Of a stretch of 43,008 nt of DNA, positions 34,312 to 42,439 are shown piece by piece. The notes beneath the pieces were generated by a model that saw nothing but the letters and a program-made list of their open reading frames with translations, was not told the origin of the DNA and searched no databases. A program made the translations under genes and the position numbers. The stretch lies in the NCBI GenBank assembly GCA_016932435.1, contig JAFGCW010000083.1:1-43008 (forward strand). Reading direction: 5' to 3'. Source of the stretch: Dehalococcoidales bacterium (GTDB taxonomy: Bacteria; Chloroflexota; Dehalococcoidia; Dehalococcoidales; UBA2162). Position 1 is the stretch's first letter, and each line of letters starts with the position of its first letter.

Positions 34312-35855
34312 GAGGTTACTGTACCGAGAACCGATACAGTTTCCTGATCAACACCAGCCGGTGGCAATCCGTAATGGAAGGTAATATCACCATCGTCTAC
34401 TTCCATGAATTCGATAAACGTTCCCAGGAAAGCCCGGCGTTCGAAAATATTACTGGATTCCAGAAACTTCTTAAGATCATGAACGTATTTGGCAACGGCT
34501 TCAGGATCAAGAGGTTCTAACCTTCTTCTCCTGATATCTTCTTCAATATCAAATCTAGCTTTTTTCATCTCATTGACCTTATCCTGAACACTGGTTATTC
34601 TTTGTGCCATTCGGACCGGTTCAATAGATTTCGTCTCGATAAAGTCATAGAGCCGGTCAAGGCGGCCTTCCCACTGAACGATCTCACGGTCAATCGTTTC
34701 CAGACGTTCCTTATATTTCTTAATTGACCCGGCTAGTTCGCGGTTGATAATGCGTACCAGGTCAGCCAGATTCTCATCAGTCAGTAAATATCCTTTAATT
34801 TTATCGATAACGAACTTCTCAAGTTTCTCTCTGGGGAAATGCCTACTGGGACAGGCTTCTTTACCCTTGGCGTAGGCAGTACCGCAGACGTAGTAATGGT
34901 GACGTCCTGACTTCGCGCCATAGCCGATATAGGCTGCCCCGCACTTTTTACATTTGAGTAACCCACTGAGAAGGTATTGACCGCTGGTTACCCTCGGATG
35001 AACGATGGCAGGGGCACGATTACTTAACGCTATCTGTATACTGTCAAAGGTATCTTTATCCACTAGGGCAGGCCAGGCACCTTCTTTCCTTACTGGAGGA
35101 AGTCCGGTTTTACTGGCAGACTTCCTGCCCCAGACAAGACACCCGGTATATTCCTCATTAGTTAGGATTTTATGAATCCTCTGTTTCCCCCACTTACCAC
35201 CATTCGGTGCTGGTATCCCGTCCTTGTTAAGACCTTTGGCGATTTCTTTCAGTCCTTTGCCTTCGGCACATTCCCTGAAAATACGCTGGGCGGTCGGAGA
35301 GCGGTCCGAATCGATATCTAAAACATTCCGCATTTTATCGCCGTCCTTTACCTTTTTCTTGAGATAACCGTAAGGAGGACGGCTGCTGTTATAGAAACCG
35401 CGGGACGCTGTTTCTCTCAATCCCCTGATAACATCTTGAGCCAGACTAGACGAGTAAAACTCATCAATTGATTCGATGATTCCCTCCATAAGACGACCAG
35501 TCGGAGTATCCTCGATAGGTTCATTGATCGAGACAACCTGGATTCCTTGCTTTCTTAGCAGGGATTTATAAACGATGGAATCCTCGCGGTTTCTGGCGAA
35601 ACGAGAAAGCTTCCAGACCAGAATAGACCGAAAAGGAGGATTTTTCATACGGGCAATGCTGATCATCTCACTAAAGGCAGGTCGTGCGGAACTCCTACCA
35701 CTTTCAGCTTCGTCAACAAATTCCCTGATGATGACGTAGCCGTTCCTAGTTGCATATTCTCTGAGGGCTTTCAGCTGAGCTGATATAGAAAGGTCGACAT
35801 CCTGCCGGTCGGATGAGACCCTGGCATAGATAACCGCTGTTTTTTGATTTTCCAT
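34260..35855 (-). CDS. Large serine recombinase (site-specific integrase)
   Basis: This 531-residue recombinase has a resolvase catalytic domain at residues 1-150 (VIYARVSSDRQ with the nucleophilic Ser, ESGRSSARPAF, VWKLSRFARNRED). A Recombinase domain (about 165-270) and a zinc ribbon (CKKCGAAYIGYG...YVCG...ACPSR, about 310-350) follow, then a coiled coil. It catalyses integration and excision of the element. AGGAGG lies 10 nt before the ATG. The last 17 or so codons (GGEGGTRTLTHCCTRS) are read from the antisense strand of tRNA-Leu, and the stop is in the anticodon-loop region. The C-terminus is therefore supplied by host DNA. It is the third gene of the minus arm, 21 bp after the ImmA/IrrE gene. 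Confidence 0.92.
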   Translation of the reverse strand: MENQKTAVIYARVSSDRQDVDLSISAQLKALREYATRNGYVIIREFVDEAESGRSSARPAFSEMISIARMKNPPFRSILVWKLSRFARNREDSIVYKSLLRKQGIQVVSINEPIEDTPTGRLMEGIIESIDEFYSSSLAQDVIRGLRETASRGFYNSSRPPYGYLKKKVKDGDKMRNVLDIDSDRSPTAQRIFRECAEGKGLKEIAKGLNKDGIPAPNGGKWGKQRIHKILTNEEYTGCLVWGRKSASKTGLPPVRKEGAWPALVDKDTFDSIQIALSNRAPAIVHPRVTSGQYLLSGLLKCKKCGAAYIGYGAKSGRHHYYVCGTAYAKGKEACPSRHFPREKLEKFVIDKIKGYLLTDENLADLVRIINRELAGSIKKYKERLETIDREIVQWEGRLDRLYDFIETKSIEPVRMAQRITSVQDKVNEMKKARFDIEEDIRRRRLEPLDPEAVAKYVHDLKKFLESSNIFERRAFLGTFIEFMEVDDGDITFHYGLPPAGVDQETVSVLGTVTSGGEGGTRTLTHCCTRS

Positions 35856-35876
35856 GATAGTAGTCCTCCTTCATCG

Positions 35877-36803
35877 CTAAAGGTCTATAATTCGAGGTTC
35901 GAGTAATATTACAGGATTTATCTTGTTTATCTGTGGTTCAAACAGATTTCTGTCTCTGTAGGATACGACAACAAGTGAAACCAGAGACGCATTCAAAGGT
36001 CTAGCCAACGCTACAAGGCCTTCGGATATTTGTCCTTTTTCAGGCCTAAAATCCATCAGTGTCAGAATTCGTACCACATAAGGTTTTCTTGTCTTGATAG
36101 CCATGTCGGCTGGAGATCCGGAAGTTACTTCCATTCCCTTTTTCGGAAAGAATGAACCGAGTTGCCTGTAATCAACATCAGGAAAAAGTGTAGGGTATAG
36201 AGTCCGATACTTTACCAGCCATTTCATGGTCTGTCGGTCACGCTCATAAAGAGCTCCATAGAAAAAGCGTCTGCAACCTATTACTTCACCCAATCTGAGT
36301 AGTACCTGGGCATAACTCTTGGAATAGTCTTTCGCGAGTTTAACGATATCCAGACCCGTTACGTGAGCATTTTTAAGAAACTCAGATCCCGGTAGAAGGA
36401 CAGCTGAAGCAAATTGATTTGCCGCAATATGCCGCTGATACTCATCCAGCGGTATGCAGAACTGGGATATTTCTTCGAAGTAAGGTTCCATCATTTCTCT
36501 TATTTCGTGAAGAATAGTATTCTCAATCCCACTTGCGGCATCGCCCTGTTTATAGTAGATATGCTTACTATTCTCATACACCTCGTGGTATCCTCTGAGA
36601 TTACCCGGCATGGTATCAAGCGCATCGACGTTGATACCGAAATTCCTGGCAAGCTCTTTGATACTTTCCACGTTGACTGCCGAATCCCCAAAGAACATCT
36701 CAAGAAATATACCGGCTTTCAGATCCTCACTGATTGTGCTGTAATGGCCATATAATTGCGTCAGATAGATGCAGAAATTTCTCAGGTCAGGTGGAAAACT
36801 CAT
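35877..36803 (-). CDS. ImmA/IrrE-like metallopeptidase-family protein
   Basis: A 308-residue protein with a COG2856/ImmA-type helix ENTILHEIREMMEPY. The sequence HEIRE replaces the canonical HExxH, so either the second zinc ligand differs or activity is lost. A second conserved segment (AANQFASAVLLPGSEF) matches the family's NQFAxxLLxP. The C-terminal 120 residues are less typical and may sense a signal. In mobile elements ImmA cleaves the XRE repressor to induce excision, and here the repressor gene lies directly upstream. The start is ATG 36803 with GAGG 8 nt upstream, overlapping no coding of the repressor, which stops at 36814. A longer frame to 36926 is rejected. Confidence 0.82.
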   Translation of the reverse strand: MSFPPDLRNFCIYLTQLYGHYSTISEDLKAGIFLEMFFGDSAVNVESIKELARNFGINVDALDTMPGNLRGYHEVYENSKHIYYKQGDAASGIENTILHEIREMMEPYFEEISQFCIPLDEYQRHIAANQFASAVLLPGSEFLKNAHVTGLDIVKLAKDYSKSYAQVLLRLGEVIGCRRFFYGALYERDRQTMKWLVKYRTLYPTLFPDVDYRQLGSFFPKKGMEVTSGSPADMAIKTRKPYVVRILTLMDFRPEKGQISEGLVALARPLNASLVSLVVVSYRDRNLFEPQINKINPVILLEPRIIDL

Positions 36804-36813
36804 ATGTATATCC

Positions 36814-37203
36814 TCACGGTAGAAGTATTTTACCAGTGGCTTTCTCGTACATTTCCACGATGAAGCGTTTGACGTCGGTAGTAAGTTTACCTTTGACGCG
36901 GGTACCTGATTTATACCTTGGATCATTCATTACGTAATTGAAAGCCATTTCCACTTCATCCGCCTGGCTGAGATTGGGTCCTGCTTCTTCAAGGTAGCCG
37001 GCGGCTTTTAAGAGATCCCTCACCGGGACGTCATACACCATTGACAGTCGTTTCAGGATATCCGGTCCGGGAGGATTGCGGTGGCTGTTCTCGATCTGAG
37101 CCAGGTATGAACTTGAGATTTTAGCTTTCGCACCGACATCCCTCATTGACAGACCGTGTTCCTGGCGAAGTCTTCTGATGTATTCACCAAAATTTTCATC
37201 CAT
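36814..37203 (-). CDS. XRE-family HTH repressor
   Basis: A 129-residue regulator with a clear N-terminal helix-turn-helix: FGEYIRRLRQEHGLSMRDVGAKAKISSSYLAQIENSHRNPPGPDILKRLS. The C-terminal tail is short and charged. It is probably the element's ImmR/CI-like repressor and may control the divergent promoters at 37223-37324. Start ATG 37203 has GAGG 6 nt upstream. The GTG at 37215 is less likely. It is the first gene of the minus arm (repressor, ImmA-like, recombinase). Confidence 0.9.
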   Translation of the reverse strand: MDENFGEYIRRLRQEHGLSMRDVGAKAKISSSYLAQIENSHRNPPGPDILKRLSMVYDVPVRDLLKAAGYLEEAGPNLSQADEVEMAFNYVMNDPRYKSGTRVKGKLTTDVKRFIVEMYEKATGKILLP

Positions 37204-37222
37204 GGTCCACCTCACTGCTGAG

Positions 37223-37251
37223 ATAGTAGCACAAAATGCGAACTAAATCAA
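37223..37251 (-). promoter_or_regulatory. Promoter of the repressor-ImmA-recombinase operon
   Basis: On the minus strand TTGATT (37246-37251), a 17-bp spacer and TACTAT (37223-37228), preceded by TGC as an extended -10. It lies 20 bp from the repressor start. Confidence 0.55.
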
Positions 37252-37295
37252 TACCAAATTGACACATAAGCAAGTATTAGTGTGACGTTTATTGC

Positions 37296-37324
37296 TTGAC
37301 ACATTATGAAACAGGTTCTATACT
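37296..37324 (+). promoter_or_regulatory. Rightward promoter of the replication arm
   Basis: TTGACA (37296-37301), exactly 17 bp, TATACT (37319-37324): nearly consensus. The -35 is inside TTGACACATTA, which repeats as TTGACACATAA at 37259-37269 and again at 40517-40527. This suggests an operator. Confidence 0.75.
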
Positions 37325-37357
37325 TTTGTAAACAAATCGTTTGCTGGAGTGATACAC

Positions 37358-37600
37358 ATGATTAGAGTGAGTCTGAACAGAGAAGCCTTCGATATAGCGC
37401 TTACCAGGCATAATCTTTCACAGAAACGACTTGCAGAAAAGCTGCATATTTCCAGAAGTTATCTTTCAGAAATAGTCGGGGATAAAAGAAAACCATCGGC
37501 AGCGATACGAGAGCGTCTCCTCGGCTTTTTTAAAGAGTACACCTTTGATGATTTATTTACCATCGAGAGAAGAGATCACAATGTCCAAAACCGGGATTAA
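37358..37600 (+). CDS. Small HTH (Cro/CI-like) DNA-binding protein
   Basis: An 80-residue protein consisting mostly of an XRE-type helix-turn-helix (HNLSQKRLAEKLHISRSYLSEIVGDKRKPS). It is divergent from the longer XRE repressor, the arrangement of a CI/Cro-type switch. Start ATG 37358 has GGAG 9 nt upstream. It is the first gene after the rightward promoter and overlaps the following small gene by about 20 bp, so both are probably co-translated. It may act as anti-repressor or excisionase activator (inference). Confidence 0.82.
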   Translation: MIRVSLNREAFDIALTRHNLSQKRLAEKLHISRSYLSEIVGDKRKPSAAIRERLLGFFKEYTFDDLFTIERRDHNVQNRD

Positions 37601-37772
37601 TAAACGTGAATATGCTCTGACGCTGCTTGCCAGGATGATTGTAAGAGATTATCTGGGTGAGATTGACCGTGGCGAAGCAGGTCCCAACGCGTTCCGGGAG
37701 AGTAAGTGTAAAGCACGAGATGAAATATCCGCTATAGAGGTTAGAGAAGATAACGACATAGTGTTGGAGTAA
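37581..37772 (+). CDS. Small protein of unknown function (63 aa)
   Basis: It begins MSKTGINKREYALTLLARMIVRDYL and continues as an acidic, helical protein (GEIDRGEAGPNAF...EVREDNDIVLE). GAGAAGAG precedes ATG 37581. It overlaps the HTH gene upstream and ends in TAATG, sharing a base with the primase-helicase start, so it is probably translated as part of the operon. I do not recognise a family. Confidence 0.65.
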   Translation: MSKTGINKREYALTLLARMIVRDYLGEIDRGEAGPNAFRESKCKARDEISAIEVREDNDIVLE

Positions 37773-40204
37773 TGAGTACTATGGATGAATCTGAAAATAC
37801 TAAGGTATTACCCGAATTGTTCGCCGATCATTTGCACCATCTGAAGGAAGGAAGCGGTATCAGTGAAGAGGTTATCAAAGAAAGAGGGTATTACAGTATA
37901 TCAGCTAAACCTGACCTTGAAAAACTTGGATTCGCTAAATCCCAGCTACTCGTTCCGGGGATACTCATCCCTCTCTGGTCCGTTGACGGCCAGCAAGCGG
38001 GATACCAATTCCGACCTGATCGTCCCAGGAATAATAACCGCGGCAGGCCGAATAAATATGAGAATCCTAAGGGATCTTCGAATCGTCTTGACTGCCCACC
38101 TCGATGCCAGAGGATGCTGGGTAATCCACAGATACCCTTGTGGATAACGGAAGGGTCAAAGAAAGCCGATGCGCTTGCTTCTCATGGTGCCTGTGCTGTA
38201 TCTGTATCCGGTGTTTGGGGATTCAAAGGTAAGAACCAGTTCGGAGGGATTACCTTCTTAACTGACTGGGATTATGTCGCCGCTAAGAACCGTACTGTTT
38301 ACTTTGCATTTGATTCCGACATTACCTCCAAGGATCCGGTCCGTAAAGCTCTAGAACATCTTGCTGAACACCTTAGGCGAAAAGGAGGATTAATTCGCAT
38401 TGTCCAGCTACCACAGCTGGAAGGTCAGGATAAAACCGGGATCGACGATTACCTGCTGCGATACAGTATAGAGGACGCTGAGAAATTAGCCGGAGATTTT
38501 ATACCGGAAGAAAACGAAGACAGGGAACGATACGTGTCGGGATTCGTTCTGCCGGATGGGACAATTGGTGAAATGGTAACTCACGAGGAAGGGCGTTTCT
38601 TCATGATAGGGTTTAATGGTGCGGTACGTAGAGCCTATCAGCACAATGCAGGGAATGTCACGTACCTTCCAACCCGAGATGGGCTGGTAGGCGAAGTCGT
38701 CCATTTCGCCAGTAATGCTACTCCTTACGACTCCCAGGGAATACTTTTCAAAGAGATCAAGGAATTTATACACACTTATTTAGAATTGCCGGCAGATTTC
38801 GAGGAGATCGCGTCTCTCTATGTGTTACTTACCTGGGTGTATGAATTCGCACCATCTATTCCTTATTTACGGGTGATAGGTGACTGGGGAACCGGTAAGA
38901 CCAGGTTTTTACAGGTGGTCGGCTCCATCTGCTTTAGACCGATCTTCGCTTCAGGAGCCACGACACCAGCGCCAATCTTCCGGATATTAGAGCAATTCAG
39001 AGGTACGCTGGTGCTTGATGAAGCTGATTTCAAGGACTCCTCTGCCTGGATGGAGATGGTAAAGCTGTTAAACAATGGCTACCGACCTGGTATGCCGGTA
39101 CTGAGAGCTGATAAGGAGAACGGGAAGTGGTATCCGAGAAGCTATCAGGTATTCGGTCCAAAACTCATCTCCACCCGCTTCAATTTCAAAGATGAAGCGT
39201 TAGAGAGCAGGTGTTTAACCTCTGAGATGTTACCACTGACAAGAGATGATATCCCGAGAATTCTTCCTCCAGCATTTGAAACTGAGGTAGCTGACCTGAG
39301 ATCTAAGTTACTTACCTTCAGGTTAGGTAACCTGTTAAGGCTTAAAGGAAAAACCTTTGGTAATGAACTTCTTGAACCAAATCTCCAGCCACGACTACAG
39401 GAGATTCTTATCCCTCTCAAAGCGATGCTCAATGGTGACGGAAGCATGGTGGAAGCCCTGGCAGGTTTTGTTCGCCGTCTACAGGACAGCTTATTTTCCA
39501 GAAAACAGGAAAGTGCTACCGGGAGAGTGCTGGCAGCACTTATCGAGCTTCATAATGATGGAGAGGAGTTATCCAGTAAAAGCATTGCCGAGAAGATTAA
39601 CGAAGATCCTGAAGCACAATACATTACTTCGGAGAAAGTTGGCTGGCTGACAAGACAATTAGGATTTCGGAAAGAGAAAGATGGATCATCCCGGCGACGG
39701 GTAATCTGCTGGGACAATGATTTAATCGGACGATTAACAAAACAATACGGTATTACTTTTGATAGCGCCGTATCCCCGCAAAAACCTTTCGATCCTTTCG
39801 AACCTTTCGGATTAGCCTCGGAGGAAGCGAAAGGTTCGAAAGGATTGGAAAAATCCGAGGCTAAACCTCCCGATACAAAAGATCAAAAACCTTTCGGATT
39901 AACTCAAAACACGGCGAAAGGTTCTGGGGAAGAAGAAAAACCTTTCGGAAAACCTTTCGAGCGTGGGGTTGAGCCTGAGGCGAAAGGATCGAAAGGTTCG
40001 AAAGGTTTTAAAAAGGATACGGAGGAAATAATAGGGATGAGTATTGAGGAAGCCCTTGAAATATGGACTAAGGAAGGGAAACCGGTTGTTCACCTCGGTC
40101 CTGGGGAGAACTGCTTCGACATTGGGAAAGTACTCAACTTTGGTCGACCTAACGAAAGGCACCTGGATGCTATAAGGAAGTGGTTGGAAGAAAGACATCA
40201 TTGA
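37772..40204 (+). CDS. Element primase-helicase (DUF3854/TOPRIM-like plus P-loop ATPase)
   Basis: This 810-residue putative replication protein starts with a DUF3854/TOPRIM-like primase part: residues 120-235 contain PLWITEGSKKADAL (Glu127) and VYFAFDSD (Asp181/183), the acidic set of TOPRIM folds. A helicase ATPase follows, with Walker A GDWGTGKT at 370-377 and Walker B LVLDEAD at 413-419, and ISTRFNFKDEALESRC as the sensor region. Residues about 672-745 are low-complexity PF(D/E/G) and KGSKG repeats, encoded by the 7-mer array described separately. The last 60 residues form a folded tail (MSIEEALEIWTKEG...). It likely initiates replication of the excised element. Its ATG shares one base with the preceding stop. 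Confidence 0.85.
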   Translation: MSTMDESENTKVLPELFADHLHHLKEGSGISEEVIKERGYYSISAKPDLEKLGFAKSQLLVPGILIPLWSVDGQQAGYQFRPDRPRNNNRGRPNKYENPKGSSNRLDCPPRCQRMLGNPQIPLWITEGSKKADALASHGACAVSVSGVWGFKGKNQFGGITFLTDWDYVAAKNRTVYFAFDSDITSKDPVRKALEHLAEHLRRKGGLIRIVQLPQLEGQDKTGIDDYLLRYSIEDAEKLAGDFIPEENEDRERYVSGFVLPDGTIGEMVTHEEGRFFMIGFNGAVRRAYQHNAGNVTYLPTRDGLVGEVVHFASNATPYDSQGILFKEIKEFIHTYLELPADFEEIASLYVLLTWVYEFAPSIPYLRVIGDWGTGKTRFLQVVGSICFRPIFASGATTPAPIFRILEQFRGTLVLDEADFKDSSAWMEMVKLLNNGYRPGMPVLRADKENGKWYPRSYQVFGPKLISTRFNFKDEALESRCLTSEMLPLTRDDIPRILPPAFETEVADLRSKLLTFRLGNLLRLKGKTFGNELLEPNLQPRLQEILIPLKAMLNGDGSMVEALAGFVRRLQDSLFSRKQESATGRVLAALIELHNDGEELSSKSIAEKINEDPEAQYITSEKVGWLTRQLGFRKEKDGSSRRRVICWDNDLIGRLTKQYGITFDSAVSPQKPFDPFEPFGLASEEAKGSKGLEKSEAKPPDTKDQKPFGLTQNTAKGSGEEEKPFGKPFERGVEPEAKGSKGSKGFKKDTEEIIGMSIEEALEIWTKEGKPVVHLGPGENCFDIGKVLNFGRPNERHLDAIRKWLEERHH
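39785..40005. repeat. Iteron-like array CCTTTCG/CGAAAGG (12 copies) inside the primase-helicase gene
   Basis: CCTTTCG begins at 39785, 39794, 39803, 39890, 39941 and 39953. CGAAAGG begins at 39828, 39837, 39915, 39981, 39990 and 39999. Within clusters the period is exactly 9 bp. By chance about 0.03 copies would be expected in 221 bp on both strands. Each orientation stays in one reading phase, giving PF(x) or KGS units. This looks like an initiator-binding or origin region in a coding sequence. Confidence 0.7.
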
Positions 40205-40234
40205 CAATAATGAGATTGGGAAACCTACTGTAAA

Positions 40235-40259
40235 TGTGACAGTTGTGACAGATGTGACA
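40235..40259 (+). repeat. Three TGTGACA repeats with 9-bp period
   Basis: TGTGACA starts at 40235, 40244 and 40253, right after the primase-helicase stop. The 9-bp spacing equals that of the upstream array. They may be a second binding-site set or encode a VT-repeat at the start of the small ORF at 40236. Confidence 0.55.
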
Positions 40260-40436
40260 CGTGAGAACACGCCGTATGAAGATAATGGTAGTAAACCTGC
40301 TTATCTCTCTAACGTTTGCGGTTGGAATAACTGGTGGCGCCGTAATGGTACATGGCTTTGCGGGTGGTGCTATCAGGAACTCCAGAGAAAGGCACAAATT
40401 GAGCCGGATCCCCCGGGGGGGGGGGTGACCCCTTAA
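40236..40436 (+). CDS. Possible small Cys-containing protein (66 aa)
   Basis: It would begin at GTG 40236 through the TGTGACA repeats (TVVTDVT) and then read CGWNNWWRRNGTWLCGWCYQELQ, a Trp-rich segment with three Cys that resembles half a zinc finger. The end includes an 11-G homopolymer (40415-40425) giving PGGG. No good ribosome site is visible. The Trp/Cys segment suggests that a real protein exists, but its start is uncertain. Confidence 0.4.
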   Translation: MTVVTDVTRENTPYEDNGSKPAYLSNVCGWNNWWRRNGTWLCGWCYQELQRKAQIEPDPPGGGVTP

Positions 40437-40542
40437 GGAGTATCTATGAGGGCTTATTAACAGGTAAATATGCACATCTGTCAAAAGTGGTTTGATCGTA
40501 TAGATAGGTTGGTAGGTTGACACATTAGGGAGGGGAAATAAT

Positions 40543-41361
40543 ATGAAATTCGTCTATGGCAATGTTACGGACATAGATGCGGCTGTAGCCATAGTACTGC
40601 GCGAGGCAGGACCGGCTGACATGACCCAGGAAGCCGCCGATCTATTTCTAACGTCTGTTGACACCACCAGGCTCCAGACGGAAGCAGAGAAAGTGGTGGA
40701 TACCGAAGTACGCCGCAGGTACGGGCGTAATGCCCGGTGGAGAGGTTATTTGTGGTTCGTACCGCTACCAAAGCTACGGTATGAAGCGCTGCCGGTATCA
40801 CAACTGGTGTTCGACCTTCAGCCATATCTTGCAGCCGGACTGACCATTTTCAATATTGACCGTTCACCTTCAATTAATCTGGTCGGTACGATCGGCAAAC
40901 CCGAGAAGTTAATTCTACCGATGGAGTTCTTGCAGGCGATGCTGGACAACAAACTGGAGAGCTTTGATATCGTTGCCAGGGACGGTACCCATACCAGCTG
41001 GAAGGTACCATTTTCCAGGGAGCCGCTGCGTTTGCCGGACAAATTTCTGGCTGACCTTTCCTGGGAATTGAAGAGGAAATCGGTGACTTCCTGGCTTCTC
41101 GGATACGGCAAGAATGGCAGAAACGTAATGCCTCAAGTAATTGGCAGCCTGCTCGGTCTCCAGTTTCGCATCAGGACCGAAACCTACCAGACGGATGAGC
41201 AAGTCTGGAGTCAGGATGACGTCATGGAGGCGCTTATTCGAATGTTCGGCGCCATGAAAGCAAGGACACTGCTGGATCGGGCATTACCCGATCTTAAAAC
41301 AGAAATGACTAACGAAGAGGCTATTAGACTGATTATTCAGATGGCTGGTAAGGAGAATTAA
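40543..41361 (+). CDS. Conserved-looking protein of unknown function
   Basis: A 272-residue soluble protein with no recognised domain. AGGGAGGGG lies 9 nt before the ATG. The N-terminal half has alternating helices and an aromatic GYLWFVPLPKLRYEALP strand, the middle has VGTIGKPEKLILPMEFLQAML, and the end has a helical FGAMKARTLLDRALPDLKTEMTNEEA segment. It is followed after 3 bp by the coiled-coil protein gene, so the two are co-transcribed. The position after the replication gene suggests partition, replication control or an accessory function of the element, but this is not shown by sequence. Confidence 0.7.
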   Translation: MKFVYGNVTDIDAAVAIVLREAGPADMTQEAADLFLTSVDTTRLQTEAEKVVDTEVRRRYGRNARWRGYLWFVPLPKLRYEALPVSQLVFDLQPYLAAGLTIFNIDRSPSINLVGTIGKPEKLILPMEFLQAMLDNKLESFDIVARDGTHTSWKVPFSREPLRLPDKFLADLSWELKRKSVTSWLLGYGKNGRNVMPQVIGSLLGLQFRIRTETYQTDEQVWSQDDVMEALIRMFGAMKARTLLDRALPDLKTEMTNEEAIRLIIQMAGKEN

Positions 41362-41364
41362 CGT

Positions 41365-42435
41365 ATGGAAGAAGAAATTACTGCAGAAGAGTTGGGGCAG
41401 ATAATTAAGGCGGCCAAGGTGTTTTCCAAAGATTTTGACGAAGAGCAGATTCAGTCACTGTCTTATGCCGGACCGAGGCTGGCAGATTCAGGATTTCTGG
41501 ATGCTGTCTGGGGAATGAACCGTCTTCAACAGGAACAGGGAATCTCCTGCTCGGAAGCCCTGGATGCCCACAAAGCATTTCTAAAACAGAAAGAAAAACT
41601 GGAGAGGGATCTGGCAAGCCTTAAGGGAAAAATACTACAGGAACAGAGCAAATACAGTGAAGCAAAACAGCTATACCAGCAATTAGCCGGTGAAATCAAC
41701 CTGGCAAAAAATGAACTCAAGACAATTCAAGACGAAACCAGAACAGCATTTACCAATTTCTCTTCTATTCAAGAAAAGGCTGAAAAGGAGAAGAAACGAA
41801 TTCAAAGAGATCTTGATAGATGCAAAGAAAAAGCCAATGTTACCGCGGACGAGATACAAGTTGCCGGCCAGTTAAACGCCGAAGTCGAGAAGAGCGGTTT
41901 CGGTCTGGAAACGATGCTTGGACTGGCAGCAGAATTTGCTCCTTACCAGGATGCCAGAGAGCGAATAGCTGAAGTTCTCAAAACCAGCCAGTCACTCACC
42001 CAGCACCTTGCTAACCTGGAACATGATTCAGAGGAGAAAAAGAAAGCTGTCAAGACGGAGATAGACGAATTGCTGAATCGAAAAGTTGCTGAGGAAAGCG
42101 AGTTAAAACACCTGGAACAGGCCCATCGTCAACTTGAGAGTAATGTCTCCAGATTACACACAGATGTGGATGAGGAGCAGGGGTTAAGGCAGTTCTATAT
42201 GCGTTACAGCGGTTGGAGTGGTTTACTGGAGTACCTGGCAACCTGGAGACAGATCTACTTCTTCCGCTGCGAAAATCCGATGTGCGCACCCTTTGCTGGT
42301 ATTACTCACTTCTGGACGGATAGGCTGGTAACGAGGTGTCCTCATTGCGGTCTGGGCATGATCAAACCCGATCCGGAACTATTCGGTCTCCTGGGCATAC
42401 CTGAAGGAACGCAATTCAAATTGAAATTAGGGTAG
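41365..42435 (+). CDS. Coiled-coil protein with C-terminal zinc ribbon, unknown function
   Basis: A 356-residue protein. Residues about 70-275 are strongly charged, with a heptad-like Leu/Lys/Glu pattern typical of a long coiled coil. The C-terminal 80 residues carry CENPMC and CPHCG, four cysteines of a zinc ribbon, with an aromatic-rich region between (RQFYMRYSGWSGLLEYLATW earlier). It begins 3 bp after the previous gene and ends 4 bp before the next, so three genes form one unit. Coiled-coil plus zinc ribbon suggests nucleic-acid or protein scaffolding, but no family was recognised. Confidence 0.72.
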   Translation: MEEEITAEELGQIIKAAKVFSKDFDEEQIQSLSYAGPRLADSGFLDAVWGMNRLQQEQGISCSEALDAHKAFLKQKEKLERDLASLKGKILQEQSKYSEAKQLYQQLAGEINLAKNELKTIQDETRTAFTNFSSIQEKAEKEKKRIQRDLDRCKEKANVTADEIQVAGQLNAEVEKSGFGLETMLGLAAEFAPYQDARERIAEVLKTSQSLTQHLANLEHDSEEKKKAVKTEIDELLNRKVAEESELKHLEQAHRQLESNVSRLHTDVDEEQGLRQFYMRYSGWSGLLEYLATWRQIYFFRCENPMCAPFAGITHFWTDRLVTRCPHCGLGMIKPDPELFGLLGIPEGTQFKLKLG

Positions 42436-42439
42436 TGAT

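Noticed and set aside
39785..40005. CRISPR array interpretation of the repeats
   Set aside because: Repeats are 7 bp in both orientations with 2-bp gaps in clusters and lie in a coding frame, unlike CRISPR repeats with ~30-bp spacers.
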